Of a stretch of 11,637 nucleotides of DNA, positions 7,008-11,637 are shown piece by piece. A program made the position numbers and the translations under genes. Positions within the stretch are counted from its first letter, which is position 1; each line of letters starts with the position of its first letter. Under the pieces are notes generated by a model. The model did not search any database. It had not been told where the DNA came from and saw only the letters and a list, made by a program, of their open reading frames with translations. The stretch spans positions 1-11,637 of the forward strand of contig CALBVA010000170.1 in NCBI GenBank assembly GCA_937969125.1, in the 5' to 3' direction. The DNA is from an uncultured Verrucomicrobiales bacterium. GTDB taxonomy: Bacteria; Verrucomicrobiota; Verrucomicrobiia; Verrucomicrobiales; Akkermansiaceae.

Positions 7008-8135
7008 TTAGTAATCTTTTTTACCCTTCTTTCCACCGTCGGCGAGGAAACTCATGATGGTCTCTCGGGCGTGAGCCTTTCCTTTCGCAGGATCGTAGGC
7101 TTCTTTGCTCTCCAAGATCTTCGCGGCGTAGCCGAAGTGGTGCTGGTAGAGCTTCTGATCATCGACCTTCGATTTGAGGGTGAAGCGGTCCTGTTTTTTG
7201 TAAATTTCTTCCCAGACTGCGCGGACTTCCTGCCAATAAGGACCGACTTTTTTCCACTCCTCATCGGCCCTGGTGAGACTCGGGGCGCTAATGCGTTCGT
7301 AGCGATTTACCCCAAGTTCACGACCGACAATTTTACCTTGGTCACCGGATTGGGAGAGCTTGTCATTCTGCTGCGTGTGCACCCATCCGGTCGGGGTGAT
7401 GGTGATTTCATGGGTGCCTTGCAAGATGTTGTAGTCATCCCGGACGGAGAACTCACGACGTGGAAGGGGGCGCCAGCAGGCCTCACTGCGCCAGACCGAA
7501 ACTCCTCCCTGATGGACCCATTGACCAACAACCTCGTAGCGTGGGGAGTCATCGACCTGATAGACGGCCTGAGTCCACTTCCCCTTCACCGAAGCGGAAT
7601 TCCGAGTCTCACGCGCCCAAGTGGAATCACCGCGATAGGTGTGCAGATCGGTGTCTTCATAGCGCCAATCCTGCCGCCAGTGCTTCATCGTCATGGGGCC
7701 GAGTTCATTGCCCTCCTTATCCTTAAAATACATCACGAGGGTGTGCTGCAGGCTGATGAAGCGATCCTCCAGCGCGATGACCTTCACATGCTCGGTGCCC
7801 CAGGAGAAGTAGGGCTTCGGTGGGGTGTAGCCTTCCGAGAAACCCATGGTTTCGACGAAGTCAAAGCTGACCCGATAGTCCCCTTCCATCGCGATGATGG
7901 CCTGGGTATCCTTCACATAGGAGGATGAGGCCGGTTCCTGCAGGCGTTTCCAGGCGAGCGAGCTTTCCCGATCCAGGGTGACCTCGGTCCCCTTCGTAGT
8001 CCCACCACGAGGCTGCATCTCGGCGACCTCGGTAAAGGGCCAGGCGAAAACGTGGCCGCGGACCACCTTTTGATCCTTCTCTTCAGCGGAGGCAGAGAAG
8101 GTGGCGGCGAGGAGAAGAGGAAGGAGTCGTTTCAT
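7008..8135 (-). CDS. Secreted DUF6607-type protein
   Basis: This 375-residue protein has a clean signal peptide (MKRLLPLLLAATFSASA, cleavage expected just before EEKDQ), so it is exported to the periplasm or beyond. The mature part is rich in aromatic residues and probably beta structure. Its motifs match what I recall of the DUF6607 family: FAWPFTEVAEMQPRGGTTKG, GDYRVSFDF, YFSWGTEHV, MKHWRQDWRYE, QVDDSPRYEV, PRREFSVRDDYNIL and a HEITITPTGWVHTQQNDK segment. The function of the family is unknown to me, and no catalytic triad stands out. The C-terminus is lysine-rich and polar (GGKKGKKDY). It starts 49 bases after bioD and is followed after eight bases by the small kinase, so it is either the fifth gene of the cdaA operon or the head of its own two-gene unit. 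No good Shine-Dalgarno site precedes it. Confidence 0.8.
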   Translation of the reverse strand: MKRLLPLLLAATFSASAEEKDQKVVRGHVFAWPFTEVAEMQPRGGTTKGTEVTLDRESSLAWKRLQEPASSSYVKDTQAIIAMEGDYRVSFDFVETMGFSEGYTPPKPYFSWGTEHVKVIALEDRFISLQHTLVMYFKDKEGNELGPMTMKHWRQDWRYEDTDLHTYRGDSTWARETRNSASVKGKWTQAVYQVDDSPRYEVVGQWVHQGGVSVWRSEACWRPLPRREFSVRDDYNILQGTHEITITPTGWVHTQQNDKLSQSGDQGKIVGRELGVNRYERISAPSLTRADEEWKKVGPYWQEVRAVWEEIYKKQDRFTLKSKVDDQKLYQHHFGYAAKILESKEAYDPAKGKAHARETIMSFLADGGKKGKKDY

Positions 8136-8184
8136 GAGGATAGTTTTTCCGTATACTGGAAGATTGCAAATGAAAGGAAGTCTT

Positions 8185-8823
8185 TCACTCGCTCCAATCG
8201 ATCCAAGTGCCGTCGGTGATAACCTCGCCCAGAATGGGTACGGGGCAGAGTTCCTCCAGGATCATGCGATTCGTGGTGACGGCGACATCCCTCTCAGCCT
8301 GAAGGTGATTAAGAATAACGCCCAGACAGGTCAGTCCACTCGCCTGAATGGCCTTCACCGTGAGGAGGGTGTGATTGATCGCTCCGAGCCAATTTGCCGC
8401 AACTACGATGACCGGCAGGCCAAGCTCTTTGGCAAAATCTGGAATACCGAAGCCCTCACCCAGCGGAACCTCCCAACCTCCGGCACCTTCGACGAGGATG
8501 AAGTCAGAGAAACTTCTCACTTCGTTCACCTGCGCGACCATGTCAGCGAGGACGAGAGGCTCTCCCTCAATACGACCTGCGGTGAGCGGCGCGACGGGCG
8601 TCTTGAACCAACGGGGATTAATGGTATCGACATCAAGCACCTTCCCACCGGCCTCGTGGAGCCGTTCGGCATCGCCGCGGTCGCCGCTGCAGACCGGCTT
8701 CAGGCCGACGGCTTTCACACCACTTTCAAGGAGCTCCTCAAGGATGAGTGCAGAGATCCAGGTCTTGCCGATACCGGTGTCCGTTCCGGCAATGAAGACG
8801 CCGGGGTAATCAGTCAGATTCAT
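8185..8823 (-). CDS. bioD: Dethiobiotin synthetase
   Basis: BioD uses ATP and CO2 to close the ureido ring of 7,8-diaminopelargonic acid, forming dethiobiotin, the penultimate step of biotin synthesis in the cytoplasm. The 212-residue length is typical. The P-loop is GTDTGIGKT (K20, T21), the substrate lysine lies in GLKPVCSGD (K42), the ATP/Mg acidic site is in VEGAGGWEVPL (E112), and VVAANWLGAINHTLLT follows. The ATG at 8823 overlaps the stop of the preceding small gene as ATGA, so the two are translationally coupled. No other biotin gene is in the window, so this bioD is separated from bioA, bioF and bioB, or those lie elsewhere. Its place behind cdaA may simply reflect operon convenience. 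Confidence 0.96.
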   Translation of the reverse strand: MNLTDYPGVFIAGTDTGIGKTWISALILEELLESGVKAVGLKPVCSGDRGDAERLHEAGGKVLDVDTINPRWFKTPVAPLTAGRIEGEPLVLADMVAQVNEVRSFSDFILVEGAGGWEVPLGEGFGIPDFAKELGLPVIVVAANWLGAINHTLLTVKAIQASGLTCLGVILNHLQAERDVAVTTNRMILEELCPVPILGEVITDGTWIDWSE

Positions 8824-8975
8824 GGCGAAGTGCTACCGCTCTCCGGCTCCGTAATGAAAGGATTATCACCACTGAGGTGGAGATTAATAAGATACCAGAC
8901 GGCGACAGCCAAGGCGAGGGCGGCGAGTTTGCTCGCCCAGTTTCTAGTAATCCATCTCTTCAATGTTCTGCCCAT
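8820..8975 (-). CDS. 51-residue YbbR/CdaR-like single-helix membrane protein
   Basis: This small protein begins MGRTLKRWITRNWASKLAAL, continues through a hydrophobic helix at about residues 14-32 (LAALALAVAVWYLINLHL) and ends in a polar tail. The NW-xx-KL helix followed by an aromatic WYLI is how YbbR/CdaR proteins start: they have a membrane anchor and then external YbbR repeats, and they bind and regulate the cyclase CdaA. Here the repeats are absent and the stop is followed directly by bioD, so this is a minimal anchor and not a shifted longer gene. The ATG at 8975 lies inside the 3' end of cdaA (32-base overlap), and the stop overlaps the bioD start by four bases. Partnership with CdaA is an inference from position and helix type. 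The frame continues upstream over cdaA, but that part reads as noise. Confidence 0.72.
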   Translation of the reverse strand: MGRTLKRWITRNWASKLAALALAVAVWYLINLHLSGDNPFITEPESGSTSP

Positions 8976-9729
8976 GAGATAAGAATAGGTCGTTAAGTTT
9001 TTCGCGAAAATCAGCTTCGGAGAGGTTCCGGGAGATCTTGCCATCAACAAGGATGGAGATGCTTCCGGTCTCTTCACTGACGACGATGGCGACGGCATCG
9101 GACTCCTCGCTGACGCCAAATCCCGCGCGATGACGGAGGCCGAGTGAGCGGTCTGAGATCTGTTTTTGGCTGACGGGGAAAATGCAGGCAGCCGCTGCGA
9201 TCTTCTCCTTTTTCAAGATAACCCCACCATCGTGGAGGGCGGTCTTGGGATGAAAGATGGTGACAAGAAGTTCGACCGATAGCTGCGAATCCATGATGAC
9301 TCCGGTGGATTCGAAGTCCTCTAGGCTGATACTCCGCTCCATTGCGAAGAGGGCGCCGAAGCGTTTATTCGAGAGCTTCACTACGGCATCCGCAAGGGTC
9401 TCCAGAAAGACCTTCTGCTGGCTGGTGGTGAAGGAGAAAAACTTCGTGCTACCGAGACGGGCGAGGCCGTTTCGTAATTCCGGCTGGAAGATAATGAGCA
9501 GGGCGAAGGCCAGGACGGCGGCGGCGCTTTTAATGATCCACTCGATGACCTGAAGCTCCAGCACCCGGGAAGCAAAGGTGAGAGCAAGGACCATCACGGC
9601 CAAGCCGACAAGAATTCGCGCGCCGCGAGTGGCACGAAAGACGCGGAATATCTGGTAGATGAGAATCCAGAGCACAAGGATCTCAGCGCCAGCGCGCCAA
9701 TGCTCCCTGAACAGTTCTTCGAAATTCAT
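8944..9729 (-). CDS. cdaA: Diadenylate cyclase CdaA (c-di-AMP synthase)
   Basis: CdaA makes cyclic di-AMP from two ATP at the inner face of the membrane; c-di-AMP commonly controls potassium and osmolyte balance and cell-wall homeostasis. The 261-residue protein has three hydrophobic helices at about 13-31, 37-55 and 63-81. FQPELRNGLARLG leads into the DAC domain. The catalytic motifs are LHDGGVI (167-169) and RHR (199-201) in GLRHRAGFGVSEESDAVAIVVSEE. The first motif reads DGG where the family consensus is DGA, a mild change that probably keeps the backbone role of that position. An upstream secreted-protein gene ends 20 bases before the ATG at 9729, and the small YbbR-like gene starts within the cdaA 3' end. 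The Firmicute order cdaA-cdaR-glmM is not kept, because bioD takes the third place. Confidence 0.95.
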   Translation of the reverse strand: MNFEELFREHWRAGAEILVLWILIYQIFRVFRATRGARILVGLAVMVLALTFASRVLELQVIEWIIKSAAAVLAFALLIIFQPELRNGLARLGSTKFFSFTTSQQKVFLETLADAVVKLSNKRFGALFAMERSISLEDFESTGVIMDSQLSVELLVTIFHPKTALHDGGVILKKEKIAAAACIFPVSQKQISDRSLGLRHRAGFGVSEESDAVAIVVSEETGSISILVDGKISRNLSEADFREKLNDLFLSHGQNIEEMDY

Positions 9730-9749
9730 TGAGGGTGGGATTGGTCCGA

Positions 9750-10646
9750 TTAGCGGCGGCCCTTGATCTGTTTCGCGACGTTCGGAGTGACGTTAAAGTT
9801 GAGCGTTCCGGAGGCCTTGGGCTTCGTGCCATCATCGACCTGATATTCCGCAATCTTGATCGGCTTCACACCCTTCACCTCGGACATAAGATATACGCGG
9901 ATAGTGATGGGAGACTTTGGATCACCGCCGGGGATGTCCTTGATGGAATACTGCAGCTGATTCGCGCCATCGCGTGCGCCGCCAATGATGACCTCGGCCC
10001 GTTTGGTATTTTGGAAAAGATGCTTCGAGATCCGGTTAACGGAGACATTAACCTCGCGCCCGGGGCAGAAAACGTAGGTCTTCGCGATGTATTTCACAGG
10101 GCCGCGAAGCTGGAGCGGCTTGGGCGGGACCTTTCCGTCGGGATGGAAGTCAGCACTGTCGAAGAATTTGTAGTCTCCGGCCTTGAGCTGTTTTTTGACA
10201 TCCGGAAGAAGGTCCAATTTCACAAACTCCCCACTGTGGTATTTCCAACTACCTCCCTCATTAAGGTATGAGACAACAAAGACGTTCTCGGTCGGGGTTC
10301 CGCCGACGCCAAAGTCGACCTTGCCGAAATAGATCGCCTTCGCGGTGCGACCTTTCTGCCGGACACGGGTAGCCTTGAGCGAATTAATATCGGGCGGGGC
10401 GATGGGTGAGGAGAAGACTGCGTCCGGGAAGCGGAGGCGTTCACTCCATAGACGGTTGCGGACATTGATCTGGCGGACAGAGGAGGTGTAGGCCTTCCAG
10501 AGGCTGGAGTTCTTGTTCACCATGGCATGCCGCCAGTTCAGGTAAACCTGACGGAGGTTCGCGACGGTCTGCGCATCCTTATTCTGTTGAGCCGTAAGGG
10601 GGAGAATCATCGGGATCAGGGCGAGGGCCAAAATGATGCGTTTCAT
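9750..10646 (-). CDS. Secreted protein of unknown function upstream of cdaA
   Basis: I do not recognise this 298-residue protein. It begins with a signal peptide (MKRIILALALIPMILPLTA, then QQNKD), so it should be exported. The first part of the mature protein (AQTVANLRQVYLNWRHAMVN) is helical, with tryptophans spaced in a way reminiscent of NTF2-like/DUF4440 domains, and GGSWKYHSGEFVKL could end such a domain; this is only a hint. The second half is richer in beta-type sequence (ITIRVYLMSEVKGVKPIKIAEYQV) with a basic C-terminus (QIKGRR). One cysteine remains in the mature chain. I chose the ATG at 10646 because the signal peptide starts there; the frame is open upstream to 10730 but adds only an unlikely basic leader. 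It is the first gene of the cdaA transcription unit and lies 20 bases from it. Confidence 0.7.
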   Translation of the reverse strand: MKRIILALALIPMILPLTAQQNKDAQTVANLRQVYLNWRHAMVNKNSSLWKAYTSSVRQINVRNRLWSERLRFPDAVFSSPIAPPDINSLKATRVRQKGRTAKAIYFGKVDFGVGGTPTENVFVVSYLNEGGSWKYHSGEFVKLDLLPDVKKQLKAGDYKFFDSADFHPDGKVPPKPLQLRGPVKYIAKTYVFCPGREVNVSVNRISKHLFQNTKRAEVIIGGARDGANQLQYSIKDIPGGDPKSPITIRVYLMSEVKGVKPIKIAEYQVDDGTKPKASGTLNFNVTPNVAKQIKGRR

Positions 10647-10678
10647 GGAGAAACTATGGACAATTGACCCCGCATTTG

Positions 10679-10690
10679 GAAAAGCTTTTC
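10679..10690. promoter_or_regulatory. 12-base perfect palindrome in a divergent promoter region
   Basis: GAAAAGCTTTTC is a perfect inverted repeat lying 32 bases upstream of the first gene of the cdaA unit and 66 bases upstream of the divergent hydrolase. Its position would suit an operator for either direction. The same 110-base gap also holds TTGACC at 10664-10669 and an 8-base direct repeat GCTCCGCA at 10722-10729 and 10742-10749. None of these forms a complete sigma-70 promoter that I can defend, and a 12-base palindrome can arise by chance. Confidence 0.25.
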
Positions 10691-10756
10691 TCAGCCAAGG
10701 CTTCGCGCGCTGCTTAAAAGAGCTCCGCACTGGCCCGACAGGCTCCGCAGACGCGT

Positions 10757-11605
10757 ATGAACTCCCTCCCCAAGTCGCTCATGATCGGCGAAACCCGCAA
10801 CCAGGAACTCCTGGCTGCGGCGACAACCTACGTCTATAACCAGACCGAACAGGGTGATCTCCACGCGCACTTTTTCTTCCCGCCGGAGTTCAACTACCAG
10901 ACCGACCGCTGCCCGGCGGTGGTTTTTTTCCACGGCGGGCTTTGGGACATTTCGGCTGCCACGCAGTTCATCCCCCACTGTCACCACTTTGCCTCGCGGG
11001 GGATGATTGCCATCACGGTGGAATACCGGAACAAAGCCAAAATGAACGGCACCCCTGAAGATGCCATGGTGGATGCGAAGTCCGCGCTCTCATTCTTCAA
11101 ACTCCACTCCGAAAGCCTGGGAATCGATGCCACCCGCATCGTCGCCGTCGGCGCCAGTGCCGGAGGTAATGCCGCCCTCGCTGCGGCTCTACACCCGCAC
11201 TCCGAGGAAACCCTCCCCTCCCCCCGTCCGAAGGCGCTCATTCTCTTCGGACCAATTTCAGACACCACTCCGAAGGGCGTCGGAAACGAGCTCTTCACCT
11301 CTCCGAAGAACGGAAAGCTCCTCAGTCCCTCAACCCACCTTCCACAGAAAGACCTTCCTCCCTGCCTCATCTTCCACGGCAAGGCGGACCGGGTGGTACC
11401 CTACGAATTCTCCGAAAAGTTCGCAAAACGTTACCGCCGCAAACGAAACAAATGCGAACTCATGGAGTTCGAAAATGCCGGACACACTTTTTTCAACTTT
11501 AATTCCGACGAGCGAAATTACGAGCTGACCCTCCGAGCTGCAGATCACTTCCTCGTGGAGCAAGGCATCATTCCACCGGATCCTCACGCGGATCTTCTGC
11601 AATAA
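10757..11605 (+). CDS. Alpha/beta hydrolase (esterase/lipase, HSL-like)
   Basis: This 282-residue protein has an alpha/beta hydrolase fold. It shows the oxyanion-hole motif VVFFHGGLWD (H59, G60, G61), the nucleophile elbow VGASAGG with S134, an acid in FHGKADRVVP (D211) and the base in NAGHTFF (H243). These are the catalytic triad and HGG of hormone-sensitive-lipase-like or BD-FAE-like carboxylesterases. The elbow has alanine where the HSL group usually has aspartate (GDSAGG). No signal peptide is evident, so it is probably cytoplasmic. The start could be the ATG at 10757 or the one at 10781 (MIGETRNQE). It stands alone on this strand, divergent from the cdaA unit, and its substrate cannot be deduced. 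Confidence 0.85.
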   Translation: MNSLPKSLMIGETRNQELLAAATTYVYNQTEQGDLHAHFFFPPEFNYQTDRCPAVVFFHGGLWDISAATQFIPHCHHFASRGMIAITVEYRNKAKMNGTPEDAMVDAKSALSFFKLHSESLGIDATRIVAVGASAGGNAALAAALHPHSEETLPSPRPKALILFGPISDTTPKGVGNELFTSPKNGKLLSPSTHLPQKDLPPCLIFHGKADRVVPYEFSEKFAKRYRRKRNKCELMEFENAGHTFFNFNSDERNYELTLRAADHFLVEQGIIPPDPHADLLQ

Positions 11606-11616
11606 TCGCCACCAGC

Positions 11617-11637
11617 TTAAAGCGGTTTCACCAAAGA
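11617..11637 (-). CDS. Possible tail of a converging gene
   Basis: On the minus strand the last 21 bases read SLVKPL followed by TAA at 11619-11617. This could be the C-terminus of a gene entering from the right and converging on the hydrolase, whose stop is at 11605. Six codons are too few to judge, and an open frame this short is common by chance. Confidence 0.15.
   Translation of the reverse strand, partial: SLVKPL

Noticed and set aside
7071..7928. 285-codon plus-strand frame
   Set aside because: It is antisense to the DUF6607-type gene, which has a signal peptide and family motifs; the plus-strand translation shows none.
8101..8982. 293-codon plus-strand frame
   Set aside because: It is antisense to bioD and the small YbbR-like gene and has no family resemblance.
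8976..9119. Longer N-terminus for the YbbR-like small protein
   Set aside because: The extension lies over the cdaA DAC domain, is low in sequence information, and would put about 48 polar residues before a membrane anchor that normally starts the protein.

Overview
This window looks like ordinary chromosomal DNA from a moderately GC-rich Gram-negative bacterium. My best guess is Verrucomicrobiota. That guess rests on the protein style, on a threonyl-tRNA synthetase without a TGS domain, on a cdaA gene followed by a tiny one-helix YbbR-like protein, and on the scarcity of clear Shine-Dalgarno sites. It is an inference, not something the sequence proves. I saw no RNA genes, CRISPR array, insertion sequence or prophage.

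Region 1 (1-5351, minus strand) is a tetrapyrrole operon read right to left: a HemX/CcsA-like membrane protein, hemA, hemC and a cobA-hemD fusion, then the 5' part of thrS running off the left edge. These genes take glutamyl-tRNA to uroporphyrinogen III and on to precorrin-2. The hemX/hemA and hemA/hemC junctions are overlapping stop/start pairs. The hemC/cobA-hemD junction carries two apparent lesions within about 70 bases: an in-frame TGA 16 codons before the natural end of hemC, and a one-base frame break at codon 5 of cobA-hemD. With both repaired the junction becomes a normal tight operon junction. This is the most striking observation in the window.

Region 2 (5414-6508, plus strand) is a two-gene unit, sufE (sulfur transfer for Fe-S cluster assembly) and a pdeM-like metallophosphoesterase. 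It is divergent from the heme operon and ends stop-to-stop against the next gene.

Region 3 (6505-10646, minus strand) holds six tightly spaced genes read right to left: an unrecognised secreted protein, the diadenylate cyclase cdaA, a 51-residue one-helix YbbR/CdaR-like protein, bioD, a secreted DUF6607-type protein and a small P-loop kinase. The c-di-AMP synthase is thus coupled to a minimal membrane partner and to biotin synthesis, with no glmM nearby.

Region 4 (10757-11605, plus strand) is a single alpha/beta hydrolase, divergent from the cdaA operon. The last 32 bases may hold the tail of a converging gene.

Nothing here convinces me of a wholly new system. The most useful leads are the hemC/cobA-hemD junction, the compact cdaA operon with its minimal YbbR protein, and the two secreted proteins of unknown function.
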